Assembly: GCA_949128135.1 (NCBI GenBank)
Contig: OX421970.1
Location: 7,983,340-8,047,339, forward strand
From: Parasteatoda lunata
Lineage: Eukaryota; Arthropoda; Arachnida; Araneae; Theridiidae
Direction: 5' to 3'
Length of the DNA stretch: 64,000 nucleotides
How positions within the stretch are numbered: position 1 is the first letter of the stretch; each line of letters begins with the position of its first letter. The notes below the pieces were generated by a model. That model worked only from the letters and a program-made list of their open reading frames with translations. It searched no databases and had not been told where the DNA came from. The position numbers and the translations under genes were made by a program. Positions 10,952-20,937 of this stretch are shown in pieces.

Positions 10952-11537
10952 ATATATATACATATATATAGTGAGATGGATAAATTTTGCAGCATAATTT
11001 TTTTGAATAATAAAGAGAATTTCTTAGATTTTGAATGTGTAGGCCCCGTTAAAAATTTTAAATAACTGTTTAAAAATTGTTAATATATTGTCGGTAATCT
11101 GACTAATAAAATACAGACATATAAATTAAAGGCAAAAAGACATACCGATGTATATTTTAAGTACTATAGGGGAAGAAAGCCTTATCTTTCTTTTTCCTTT
11201 TGAGAGAAAAATGCATTTCCTTGGATGCGAGAGAAAGAAAGAGAGGCATTTCAACATTTGAGGGAGTAAAATATGTAAAGTAAGCAAGGATGAAGAGGAA
11301 GAAGTAGACTTAAGATGATATAGACTGGAATATATTTCACAGCAGTCGATTTTGGTTTCCTCACTTTTGATTCATAGACAGTGCTCTTCACGTGACATTC
11401 CTTTCTTCTTCTTTTTTTTATAAGGACTCTTCTTCTCCCGAATTGTTTCCAAAAGTGAAGTCGTTCGAAAATTTAATTTTTTTTTTTTACCTTGATGTAT
11501 GCGTGAAACCTATCCATGCAATTCTTTAGAAACATTG
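10952..11537. other. Gene-free interval
   Basis: AT-rich sequence with purine-rich patches near 11220-11310 (GAGAGAAAGAAAGAGAGG). I see no coding region or transposon ends. Confidence 0.6.
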
Positions 11538-11665
11538 TGGTGTAACTACCTCTATGATTATTAAACATCAATTCACTAGTATATAAGATATGATATTACG
11601 AGATTCAGTCTTGAGATACCTTTTGATAGATGAAGGCTGTCATAGTCAAAAGTACTTTCCCCACA
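11538..11665 (+). repeat. 5' LTR of the TRIM-like element
   Basis: It is collinear with 11995-12119. Shared blocks include TAACTACC, AATTCACTAGTATA, CTTGAG.TACCTTTT, ATAGATGAA and TTTCC.CACA. Many substitutions separate the two LTRs, so the insertion is old. Confidence 0.75.
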
Positions 11666-11994
11666 TTAGTGACCCGGATGTGATATGATCACGCCTACTT
11701 AGATGGATAGTCCACATTGAACATTTGACTTGCTATTTGTGACCGCGTCATCGTCCTCCTCGCGCTGTTGCTTTTTTCAGTCTTATTTACACACAACGAG
11801 ATCCTGCAGACACTCGACTGCTAATAGCAACACAGGAGAGACCATACGCACAACCGTAAACTTAATACAGCTCTCACCACAATCGCTCAAAATCCACTGA
11901 ACTTAACGCAGATCTCTCGGTCTTTCGCAAATACGACAACTAATGGTATCCGTTCATCGAATTTTATCCCTGAATCAAAATTCTGGTGGGGAAG

Positions 11995-12119
11995 TGGCCT
12001 AACTACCACTAAGATTATTAAAATTTAATTCACTAGTATACAACACATGCTACCTTAATTAATCTTGAGGTACCTTTTAATAGATGAAAGTTGGCACAGT
12101 CGAAAGTTCTTTCCTCACA
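11995..12119 (+). repeat. 3' LTR of the TRIM-like element
   Basis: The second long terminal repeat directly follows the CTGGTGGGGAAG polypurine tract. Confidence 0.75.
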
Positions 12120-14496
12120 CATATAACATATTTCATCAAGCGGGGTTTTAATTTATTTTATTTGTTTAAGGGCCCCAAACACAACGTGTCGAGTAAATTC
12201 TAAAGAAAATTTTCACTGCATTCTTTAGTAGAGCAAATTTAAAAATTTATCAATTACGGTCAAATTCCATTTGACCGTAAAAATGACGGTATATCAGATT
12301 TTCTGGGCCATAACATGCCCTGGTAAAAATGGATTTTACGGTAAAAAGTTTCATCACCCTGAACCCGGTATTTTTTACCATAATTTTTTTACAGTGACTA
12401 GAAATCACTTATTTTACCGGTTATCTAGCTAATATATAAATTAACACGGGTAATCCGTTAAATTGCCATTAAAATTGTTGAATTTCTTAAATTACCTAGG
12501 TAATCTGCAAACTACGTAGATAATTTGCGGATTACCTACTAGACACCTGTTAAAGTAAAATTTAGACCTTTTCTGGAACTACAGCATTGATTCTGTACGC
12601 ATAAACTAGCGTAATATATTTTATTTATTGTTTATTAACATTATCAAGGAAAATTGTGAACCTAGATAAATTGATCACTTTAACGGATAACTAGGGTAAT
12701 CCAGGAGGCTGTCTAGGTTACAAGCTAACATTCGAGCTTTAGTGGGTGCATCAATACAAATTACGCAAAGTGATATTTTAACTGTTTTCTCAAAACTCAA
12801 ACTTATATCTTTTCGGTACGCTTTGATCAGAAAGTGCCATGTTTATTAAATTAGTTTTAAAGCGTTATGTACTTAGTACATTATATGCACATTAATTCAT
12901 CAAGTATGAAATATGTTGAAAAAAGAAAATCTGTTTTATAGTTTACAGAAATAAGGAACCACAGTCGGACTTTTATTTAACAAACTTCCATTTTGCGAAA
13001 TTCTCTATTTTGAGATTTTTTCGTGGAATCAAGAACATTTAGGAAATTTTTGGTAAAGATAACTTCCAAATAGCGAAGTGAATTTTCTATAAAACGAACT
13101 TTTCCTATTTTACAAAAGTATTTCAGAACATTTCAAACTTGTTAACGCATTTTATGGGGGAAATGACCTTGAACTGATTTTCAAAGCTACTTAACTTTTA
13201 AAGAAAGCAGTAAAATTCGTCTCCCTTTTTGTTTGCATTTCAAACGAAAAACTCAAGCAAAACTAACGGATTTTATCAGTAGCAATTAAACTTAAGAACG
13301 AATGTGGTAGTGTATGTTTAAAATTACTTTTATAATAAATGCAGCTATAATTTTATACATAAATTTAACTTTTTTTTGTTGAAAATGTATGAAGGGTGAT
13401 AGTGTAATAATGGATAATGATTTGCTCCTTTCTTGCTTTCCGTGCAGAATTCTTTTATGGTTAAGATTTATAAAATAAATAGGAGATACTAGTTTACAAA
13501 ATAAAAGTGTATCAATTTCTATTTTAATTATGCTTATTGTTTATGAATTTTATGCCTGTTCTGTGTTGTTTAAGTATTTCAAAAGGTGATTTTCTATTAA
13601 ACGAATTTATTCAACCTTTTCCAAGTAACGCTAGATATAAATACGCTGTTATTTTTTCGTGTAGATGCCATAGTTTTATGTTAAAATTCTTGATAGGGAA
13701 AAATTTTCCTTTTCAAGACTTCCTGATAGGGAAAATTTTCGATTTTTTTTTTTTTTTTAAGATAATTTTAATATTTTTAGAATCTGATTTATTTAGACAG
13801 CTGAGATATCTAACTTCTCAAAGAAAGAAAAGGGATGAAGTATTAAAATATAAATTAAATAATTCACCTTATTCCCGATCGTGTTTCATGTTCTTCACGT
13901 TAGGGGGCAGTACTTGTAGAGGTTGTTTCAACTTCCGGTAGAAGATTCAGGTAGAAGAATATCTGCTGGCATAAACTATACTGCGTAAATCTGCATCTTG
14001 CATATCAATATAGGATAACTTCCTAAAGTAATTTTCTTTTCCTACCTTCATCTGATATTTTAAATAGGAAGAGCACATTTTTTCGCAAAAACCCGACCCA
14101 ATTCAGAACTACTGAGTATTCCGAGTATATACAAACAAATCCAAAACATCAATAAAAGAAATAGTCATGTCAATTTTATGACGTCAGAAGAGGTAGGGTT
14201 TAATTGTTGTTGGGGTTTTTTTTTATGATAGAGGATGAATATGCTATTGAAGCTGGCATATCCAACATACAAAGTTCAGTTTTGACGAACTAATAAATAG
14301 GTCCTAAGGCTAAAATGTAGCATGAAATATTGCATGCTTTTGGAATCATTAATTTATTATTTGAAAGAGTCATCTAATGTTTTGATATTAGCTTGTAGAC
14401 TATTGAGTTTAAAAATATTTTTAATTTCCCTTTTTCTAAAAATTTGGCGTAATTGAGTACCTGCAACTCGAGAAAATAAGACCGTTGGAATCAGCT
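12120..14496. other. Gene-free interval with palindromic patches
   Basis: No credible gene. A perfect hairpin lies at 12254-12280 (TTACGGTCAAAT-TCC-ATTTGACCGTAA), followed by further ACGGTA/TACCGT motifs to about 12400. These may be the ends of a small inverted-repeat element. Around 12500-12540 imperfect palindromes of the form GGTAATC..GATTACC occur. An open frame at 13537-13941 is rich in Phe and Leu from T runs, has no domain and looks spurious. Confidence 0.55.
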
Positions 14497-14655
14497 GATT
14501 GTACATCATCATTGTATAATAGTTATGTTAATTAGTTACGATATTTAAAAGATCACATCGTAACAGTTTTAAGGTCAGTAACTGAAAAATATATTCTGCA
14601 ACTCTAAAATTGAGCTGCCTCTTTTTTAAGCAAACACTTCAATTAACCGAATGCA
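14497..14655. repeat. Local direct duplication, copy 1
   Basis: This repeats at 14757-14912 in the same orientation. Landmarks are CATCATTGTAT, GGTTATGTTAA-type AT sequence, CACATCGTAACAGTTTTAAG, GTCAGTAA.(T/A)GAAAAATA and GCAAACACTTCAATTAA. The offset is about 260 bp. Confidence 0.85.
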
Positions 14656-14756
14656 TCATATTAGTTATATTAGTTATATTAAATCATATTTTATCTTAGA
14701 GATCGTATCGTAATATCTTAATTGCAAGTTTGTATCATTGTAGTTTGCATCTCATC

Positions 14757-14912
14757 ATTTACACCATCATTGTATCGTGGTTATGTTAAGTAATTATTAT
14801 ATGCAAATAATCACATCGTAACAGTTTTAAGGTCAGTAATAGAAAAATACCTTCTGAAACTCTAAAATGGATCTACTTCTTTTTTGAGCAAACACTTCAA
14901 TTAATCGATTGA
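14757..14912. repeat. Local direct duplication, copy 2
   Basis: Second copy of 14497-14655, with scattered substitutions. Confidence 0.85.
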
Positions 14913-15696
14913 ATAATCTTTTCGTATGTCGACAGGTTTGTAGTTAAAATTTCGTCTGGACACATATATTTTTTAATAACAAGGGTGAAAACTACAGGGG
15001 AACGGACCCATGGCTCATAAAACATGTAAATTTTTATTTCTTAGACTAGCTACTGAAACGGGAACTAATTTTTAATGTACCCAGTTCAAAAAAAGAAAAT
15101 TGAATTGCTTATATCATCACGTATTTTGTTTCAATTGTAAGATAAATAATTATAGCGAGTAGCTATAAAATATTGCAATCTGTTGGAGTTTGAGAGCATT
15201 AACACCGTCCCTTACTGACGACTGGAAGTAATTTCCCAAGATTATCTCGTAAACTTATGGTTAAACGAGCAGATAACGCACGAGAAAGTTCAAAACCATT
15301 TTCTAACTTTTAATGCTTTTAAGTTACGTGGCTTCTGCCGAGAACTCAAGACTGTTAATGTAGATTTGAATAGAGTGAAGAAATTAACACTAACACTGTT
15401 TATTTTAAATTAAAATGAAACAATAGCGGGCATGAAGTGTGGATTTAAAATACACTTAATTAAAGTAGTTTATGTTTATTCAAGACAGAGCATCGCGTAT
15501 CACGTGATTGCGATTTTTTTACGATAATGCTAATTCTATGAAAGTAAATTAAAATTGCGAAGTAGGCCAATTGAAAAGTTCACTTATTTACTAAATTTTT
15601 TGGAGCAATGCAGATGCAATTTTACAATCAAAATTTTGCTAATTTTCCTAATAAATAGAAAACTTTAATTTCCAATGACGCTCCTTGCCTGATGAC
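14913..15696. other. Gene-free interval
   Basis: No open frame or repeat is recognised. About 15180-15360 is less AT-rich than its surroundings and unique within the window, so it could be a conserved non-coding segment. Confidence 0.5.
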
Positions 15697-15710
15697 AATA
15701 CTGATGATGA

Positions 15711-15996
15711 GGCCGGGATAGCCTGGTCGGTAGGGCGCTGGATCCATGTCCAAGAGTTCGTGGGTTCGATCCCCGCCGGCTGAAGACTCCCCGTGTAGCA
15801 AATGGGGACTGGTGCACATTAAATCTGTCGAGCAGCAAAGTCCTCCATGTTCCCATAACAAATCAATACCTCTGGGGGTACTGATCCAGGAGTTTCCTTG
15901 TCTTCTGGATTGGTTCAAAATTACAAGGCTACGGAGTTAAACATTAGTAGTCGCAAACCCAAAAATTGGGTGGACTGATATAAAATAAAAAAATAA
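15711..15996 (+). mobile_element. tRNA-derived SINE, copy A
   Basis: The 5' head is tRNA-like: a box-A-type stretch (TAGCCTGGTCGGTAGGGCGC) and a box B (GGGTTCGATCCCCGCC) spaced as in RNA polymerase III promoters. A tRNA-unrelated body follows, containing CTTCCCGTGTAG-type and CCTCTGGGGGTACTGA motifs, then an A-rich tail (15982-15996). A 14-bp target duplication, AATACTGATGATGA, flanks it at 15697-15710 and 15997-16010. The same family occurs at 48856-49225. Non-coding; it needs a LINE for mobility. Confidence 0.9.
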
Positions 15997-16010
15997 AATA
16001 CTGATGATGA

Positions 16011-17354
16011 TGTTTTGGATTAACTCCTGATTCCTTCTAGCAAAGCCACAGCAAAGAAATTATCGTCGCTCCAAATTTTGACTCCTAGCTAGAGTGCTTA
16101 AATCTGTGTGCTGCGTAGCAAATCTCAATCGTTTCCTGACTAGTACAGGAAGAATTATCGCGAATTCAAATTTCGCCTACTTTCTGACTTTTTAAAGTGC
16201 TCAAATTTTAACTGGAGGTCAGTGACGTCAGATAATACAATTCACAACTGTTAATAAAGCATATAATTAACTATAAAAATCAGCGTTATCGGTTGAATGA
16301 ATATAGGTAAAGAGAAAAGTATTGCATTACAAATGTTGCTTTAAATTTAAAAAAAATATTAAACTGAATGCCTCAGCAACCAAATAAATTCCCAATAAAT
16401 CTTTTATAATTTTTGGTTTGTAATTCAATATTTCCAGTCCAGAAAACTCTTTAAAAAAATTTAAAAAGATTCAAGAACTACTTCTTTTCTTACCACAAAA
16501 TTCACATCAATGCAAACAAAATCTAATAATCCTACATCGACAAAGAATAAAACGTCATCCCTGACCGTTCTAAGAGCCCCTTCTTTTGTCGAGTTAATGA
16601 ATATGATATGCTAGGCACGGGGTTTGAACTACGGCATAAAAGATCAAAGAAATAAAATAAAAACATTCTTTTCTTCAAAAATCGGAAAAAAATTAGGGAG
16701 TGCCGTGATTGGAAACTCAATAATCTCTTCTCCATAAGTGAATTTCTAAACTTAATTCTTTAGAACGTCGCCAAATAGTGCGTAGTTTAGCAACTTTCTA
16801 AATCATAAGATTCAAGAATTAACTTTGAGTCTTTGGCGTCCTATTTTGGAAGATTCCTTAGAAGGAATGAAGAAGGGTGGAAAACATTGATTATGAAGCG
16901 ACAAGGGGTATTTCTTAAGAACATATTACTGTCTTTCGCAGATGATAAAAGAGGAGTTCGATGGAGTTGAACGTTCTGAAAGTTTTGTCTGTGGTATTGA
17001 TTTGGATATTTATTTTGGTAGAAATCATTTTGGATGATGTAAATGTCGTTATTGGATGCTAGATAAAAGCACTAGCGTGATTTCAACAATCAATTACAAA
17101 TTTAATACACGAAATGAAACAGTTGAAGAGAAAAAAATTTTAATACGGAAATAAGCTTCGTAATACATATCTTTATTTTGTAAAAAAAAAATTAATATTT
17201 ATGCTTTTGAATTGTCAATCATTTAATATTTTTTCCCTTTACTTTTTTAAGGAATTTCTTTTTGAAAATTATTATTCATTTGATAAAAAAAAAACATTAA
17301 GAGTCAAAAATTAAAAAGAGATAATTTCATTATGTTCTTTAGATTTTTATTGTA
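16011..17354. other. Gene-free interval
   Basis: No gene, RNA or repeat recognised. The longest open frame (16532-16735, minus) has no domain. Confidence 0.55.
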
Positions 17355-17655
17355 CAGTGCGCAAAATAAAGAACGGACCACCCAGAATAACTTTTGATTT
17401 AATAATTGGATCTTCGCGTTCTAGAACTTAATCTTAATGATTCGAGGGGGTGATATCAAATTTGCAAAATATTTAATGCGGATGATATTTAAGTTATGAA
17501 ATCAGACACAAAACCGTACTTTCTGTGAATCAACATACCTTTTTTACGACGGATTCGAATTTCTGAAAACCAAAACATTGGAAGTAGCCGCAATCAGAGA
17601 AACATGGTCCCAATAGTTTTCTCAAGAGAGCGGTTTAAATTTAGGACCCCTTAAT
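17355..17655 (+). repeat. Left TIR of long-TIR element copy 1
   Basis: Key shared blocks with other copies are ACGGACCACCC, ATAACTTTTGATTTAATAAT, GAAATCAGACACAAAACCGT, TACTTTCT and ATGGTCCC. It pairs with 19692-19977 on the other strand. Confidence 0.8.
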
Positions 17656-18360
17656 TATAATTTTACTTTTTGCGTATTTCGATATCTCAAGAACTTTTCA
17701 AATGAATTTAAAAAATTTGCATTCAATTATAAAATTCATGCATCCAAAGATAATTCCATGCAAAATATAACTTTCAGCAAATATTTATCGTTTTTAATTA
17801 TTTTATTTAATATTAGCCGAAAATTTTTTCAATTGTAAGGTATAAAATCATTTACACCATTTTAAAGTATGTAAATTAAGATGGCAAAATACAACATTTG
17901 TGCAAAATCGGTTGAATAGTTTTAGAAAAAACGATTTTTAACCTTTCAAATTTTGTATTTTGCCATGTAAAATTACGTACTTATTACGTACTTATTATTA
18001 AAATTATGTACAGTAAAATGTAAAACGAACCTCCAACCATTCGATGCATTAAAATGTACCGAATGGATGGTGGTTCGAGTCCACCCTAGGCGGTGTGTGT
18101 TTTGTAGTTTAAAGATGTGAATAGCCGTGTAAATCCTATTAAACATCAGTATTTTTCATTTAAAAAAGGGCTTCTTTTTTCAAAATAAATAAATATATGA
18201 GGAGGCACAAGCTTTTATTATTATTTATTTCAATGCCGGCATTCTATGTAGTAAACCAAATCTGATATAACAAAAGTTTGATAATAAAAGAGCTAGCAAT
18301 TAAATATACTTTGATGTAGATTTTAAGGGTAGTTTTAGTTGTAGTTCTATTTGCGTACAT

Positions 18361-18597
18361 AGAATTTTAAAGAGTGGATGACACCTCCGCTTTGGTAGCC
18401 CGACGACCTGCACGCAAGGTCGAGCACTTTACGGTAAAACAGCTTAACGAGGATCAATACCGCACACCCTCGGCCTTTCGTAGACTGATCCAAGTGGTCA
18501 CCCACCCGCGCACTGACCGCAGCCAGTGATGCTTGACTTCGGTGTTCTACTGGGAACAGTGTCTTAACGGTCAGTCCACTGCGGGACGTTGATTTTT
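18361..18597 (-). mobile_element. 5S rRNA-derived SINE (SINE3-type), copy A
   Basis: Read on the minus strand, about 18480-18590 resembles the internal control region of 5S rRNA: AACACCGAAGTCAAGCATCA, then GCGGTCAGTGCGCGGGTGGG, then TGACCACTTGGATCA. This parallels CACCGAAGTTAAGCA and GGATGGGTGACC of 5S genes. A tail continues to 18361 with a GTCGTCGGGCTACC-type motif. A second copy is at 20748-20907. 5S-headed SINEs use the pol III promoter of 5S genes. This is not a functional 5S gene: the ends do not pair and the core is diverged. Confidence 0.75.
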
Positions 18598-18610
18598 AGG
18601 GAGACGTGCA

Positions 18611-18685
18611 GTCTCAGTGGCGAAATCGGCTAGCGTTTTCGACTGCCAACCAACACATTGGTAACTCGAGCCCAACCGGTTGCGG
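18611..18685 (+). pseudogene. tRNA-Asn-like pseudogene, unit 2
   Basis: It starts GTCTCAGTGGCGAAATCGGC and keeps a box-B-like ACTCGAGCC. The anticodon region reads CTGCCAACC instead of CTGTTAACC, and the stem after it is disrupted. Not a working tRNA. Confidence 0.7.
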
Positions 18686-18909
18686 TGTGTGTTTTGTTGT
18701 TTAAAGATGTAAACATCAGTATTTTTCATTTAAAAAAAGGCTTCTTTTATCAGAATAATTAAATAAATGTGGAGGCACAACTTTTTGTTATTATTTATTT
18801 CAATGTCAGCATTAAATGTAGTAAATCAAGCCTTTTATAACTAATGTTTGATAATAAAAAAGCTAACAATTAAATATACATTTATGTAGATTTTAAGGGA
18901 GACAAGCAG

Positions 18910-18929
18910 GCCTCCGAGGCGCAAACGGC

Positions 18930-18965
<36 letters not shown>

Positions 18966-18982
18966 TGAACCCAAGCGGGGGT
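18910..18982 (+). pseudogene. tRNA-Asn(GTT)-like, best-preserved unit
   Basis: GCCTCCG opens an acceptor stem that can pair with CGGGGGT (one G-T at the end). The anticodon arm TCGGCTGTTAACCGA is a perfect 5-bp stem with anticodon GTT (Asn). Box A (GGCTAGCGCG) is near consensus. The T arm (GGTGGTTTGAACCCAAG) has lost pairing and box B has mutated TTTGAAC for TTCGANT. I therefore call it a decayed tRNA-Asn rather than a functional gene. A covariance-model score would settle this. Confidence 0.7.
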
Positions 18983-19218
18983 GATGTGTGTTTTCCTGTT
19001 TATAGAGATAAATAATTTGAACATCTATATTTTTCTTTTCAAAAAGGGCATCTTTCTTCAGAATAATTTAATAAATGTGGAGGCACAAACTTTTATTATT
19101 ATTTATTTCAATGCCTGCATTAAATGCAGTAAACCAAGCCTTATATATAACTAATGTTTGATAATAAAAAAGCTAACAATTAAATATACATTCATGTAGA
19201 TTTTAAGGGAGACGTGCA

Positions 19219-19291
19219 GCCTCCGTGGCGCAATCGACTAACGCGTTAGCTGTTAACAGAAAGATTGGTTGTTCGAGTCCAACTGGGGTTG
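19219..19291 (+). pseudogene. tRNA-Asn-like pseudogene, unit 4
   Basis: The 5' half (GCCTCCGTGGCGCAATCGAC) and box B (GTTCGAGTCC) are close to consensus and the GTT anticodon is kept. The anticodon stem has lost a base (TTAGCTGTTAACAGAAA), and the acceptor 3' strand is mutated. Confidence 0.7.
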
Positions 19292-19389
19292 GTGTGTTCT
19301 TTGTTGTTGAAACTTTGTACACTTGCGGTGTGCACTCTGTTGTTTAAAGAATTAAATTGTGGTGAACATCCTATGAAACATCTTTTCTT

Positions 19390-19463
19390 GAATCCTATGG
19401 CGCAATCGGCTAATGCGTTAGGCTGGTAATCGAAAGGTTGGTGATTTGAGCCCACCTGGCGGA
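19390..19463 (+). pseudogene. tRNA-Asn-like pseudogene, unit 5
   Basis: ATGGCGCAATCGGCTAATGC gives the D arm, and GGTTGGTGATTTGAGCCCAC gives a weak T arm. The anticodon position reads GGT in GGCTGGTAATC. The acceptor stem is not complementary. Confidence 0.65.
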
Positions 19464-19691
19464 GGTGTATCATTTTGTAGTCTTAAGAACTAAATAGCGA
19501 TTTAAATCCCATGAAACATTGCTTCATTTAAAAAAAAACTGCCTTTTCTCAAAAGAAATCAATGTGGAGGCACAAATTTTTTTATTATAAACTCGAAGCC
19601 TGCATTAAGTGTAGTAAACCAAAGCAGATATAACTAATGTTTGATAATATTAAGGGCTAACAATTAAATATATTTTTACGTAGATTTTAAG

Positions 19692-19977
19692 GTGTTCAAA
19701 ATTTGGATCACTGTCCTGACTAAACTATGAGGACCATGTTTCTAGATTGCGGATACCCAATAAATTTTTGGGGGGTCAGAAAGCCGAATCCGTTTTAAAA
19801 AAAGGCATGTTTGTTCTGAGAAAGTACGTTTTTGTGTCTAATTTCATAACTTAAAATATAGTGAGCACTTATTAATTACCATAAAGATCCCTCCCTCCAA
19901 ATTTAAGAATGAGTGATGATCCGATAATTAGATCAAAATAGTTATTAAGAGTGGTCCGTTTTTTATTTTTCGCACTG
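19692..19977 (-). repeat. Right TIR of long-TIR element copy 1
   Basis: The reverse complement begins CAGTGCGAAAAATAAAAAAC and follows the left TIR to its ATGGTCC block. It diverges more than the left TIR does from other family members. Confidence 0.8.
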
Positions 19978-20215
19978 TACAATAATGGTTCATGTATATT
20001 TTTTATAATAATGTAATTTTAAATCTTCGACTTTAAACATACTTTCCTCTTCCTGCACTGTGAAAAAGGGTTTCTCAAAATTAAGAAAACGTTTGTCAAA
20101 ATAGATTCGAAACAAATAGTTGTCGAATTTGAATACACAATATCTTCAAATTTGAAACGGCATATACTCATTTTCGAGCGAAATTTATGGCCTCAAAAGT
20201 GATGTGCTGGGAATG

Positions 20216-20330
20216 TTTGAGAGAGATGTTCGTTGGCTACCGGCAAGATTCGAACCAAGGACTGGGTTCGTAGTAGGATACTCTAACCACCATAGTTGTA
20301 CAACCCGTTCCAGGGAGAGTTAGGAAACTT
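20216..20330 (-). mobile_element. tRNA-headed SINE fragment, family 2 copy A
   Basis: On the minus strand it reads TATGGTGGTTAGAGTATCC (box A type), then CCTTGGTTCGAATCTTGCCG (box B type), then GGTAGCCAACGAAC. The leader (ACTCTCCCTGGAA) is shared with the copy at 57478-57580. No tail or target duplication could be fixed. Confidence 0.6.
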
Positions 20331-20747
20331 CATATAGTGGCCGCCGCATTAACACATCATAATATACCTTCCATTCACTTAAAAGTTTTAGAAATAAAGC
20401 GAAACAAGCAAAAAATGGAACTAAAATTACCAATCTCTAGACTAAGTTATTGGGACCATATTTACCAAATACCATCGAAATTGCAAATTAGTATGTCATG
20501 ATGTATCATCGAATATCTCAGATTTCTACCTCCAACTCACATTTTGCTCAAAAATGTATAGATGCTGTATCAATTTTGAATACAAGGAGTTTTCAAATTC
20601 GTTATATATTTCGGAACTATTTGGCACGTTTTCCTTTTATTTGGTAGGTATTTTATTTAGGTCGCTTTAGAGCTCCGGCTATTGGCGATAGTCTAGAAAA
20701 CATCCCTGAAGTTGCTCAGAAAACAATTTTTGATCCTCTTATAAAGT

Positions 20748-20907
20748 CTCCTCTGCTTTGGTAGCCCTGTGTTCGAGCACTTTTTTGGTAGGTTTAAGCC
20801 TCCTCGGTCCCTACGCATTCTGATTAAAGTGGTCACCCACCCGATTACTGACCGAATGCTTCGGTGTTCTACTGAGAACCGTATCTTTACGATCAGTCCA
20901 CCTTCCT
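20748..20907 (-). mobile_element. 5S rRNA-derived SINE, copy B (shorter)
   Basis: It shares with 18361-18597 the blocks CTTTGGTAGCCC, AAGTGGTCACCCACCCG, CTGACCG, CTTCGGTGTTCTACTG.GAAC and GATCAGTCCAC on the plus strand. An internal segment is deleted relative to copy A. Confidence 0.75.
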
Positions 20908-20937
20908 CAATTATAAGAAACTTTTTTTCACAATGTG

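Larger units (their letters stand above)
11538..12119 (+). mobile_element. Miniature LTR retrotransposon (TRIM-like)
   Basis: Two direct repeats of about 125-128 bp (11538-11665 and 11995-12119) flank a 329-bp interior without an open frame. Each repeat starts TGG and ends CACA. The first is followed by TTAGTGACCCGGATGTG, in the position of a primer-binding site. The second is preceded by the purine-rich CTGGTGGGGAAG, in the position of a polypurine tract. A relative with the same interior, polypurine tract and LTR lies at 32814-33328 plus 38498-38510. Size and lack of genes fit a terminal-repeat retrotransposon in miniature. A clean target duplication was not found. Confidence 0.7.
18040..19465 (+). 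repeat. Tandem array of tRNA-Asn-like units with about 300-bp period
   Basis: Each unit has a tRNA-Asn-like segment, then GTGTGTTTTGTTGTTTAAAG-type sequence, a TTTTTCATTTAAAAAAGGCT stretch, GGAGGCACAA, TTATTATTTATTTCAATGCC and TTTGATAATAAAA.AGCTA, then GTAGATTTTAAGGGAGAC leading into the next tRNA. Five tRNA-like segments are visible (near 18040-18095, 18611-18685, 18910-18982, 19219-19291 and 19390-19463). A 5S-type SINE (18361-18597) splits the first and second units. Successive units have drifted apart, so the array is old. It looks like a tRNA gene cluster or tRNA-derived satellite captured within a transposon. Confidence 0.8.
17355..19977. mobile_element. Long-TIR transposon carrying a tRNA-like array (copy 1)
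   Basis: Terminal inverted repeats of about 300 bp (17355-17655 and 19692-19977) begin CAGTGCGCAAAATAAA and are flanked by TA (17353-17354 and 19978-19979). TA targets and CAGTG ends point to a Tc1/mariner-type non-autonomous element. No transposase is visible. The interior holds five tRNA-Asn-like units in a tandem array and a 5S-type SINE. Related TIRs occur at about 48220-48304, 49729-50044, 50045-54970 and 55277-56705, so this is a family. Confidence 0.75.
20056..20937. mobile_element. TIR element enclosing two SINEs
   Basis: The left end CACTGTGAAAAAGGGTTTCT (20056 on) matches the reverse complement of the right end, CACATTGTGAAAAAAAGTTT (ending 20937). Similarity continues for about 30 bases into AAAATTAAG/ATAATTGAG. 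The interior contains a minus-strand tRNA-headed SINE fragment (20216-20330) and a 5S-type SINE (20748-20907). No transposase is present. It is probably a MITE enlarged by later insertions. Confidence 0.55.

Noticed and set aside
13537..13941. 134-residue open frame
   Set aside because: Phe/Leu-rich from T runs, no domain, no splice or promoter context.
18480..18590. Functional 5S rRNA gene
   Set aside because: Only the internal control region is recognisable and terminal pairing is absent. It has SINE-like flanks and a second dispersed copy.
18910..18982. Functional tRNA-Asn gene
   Set aside because: The anticodon arm is intact, but the T arm is mispaired and box B is mutated. All five units show independent damage.
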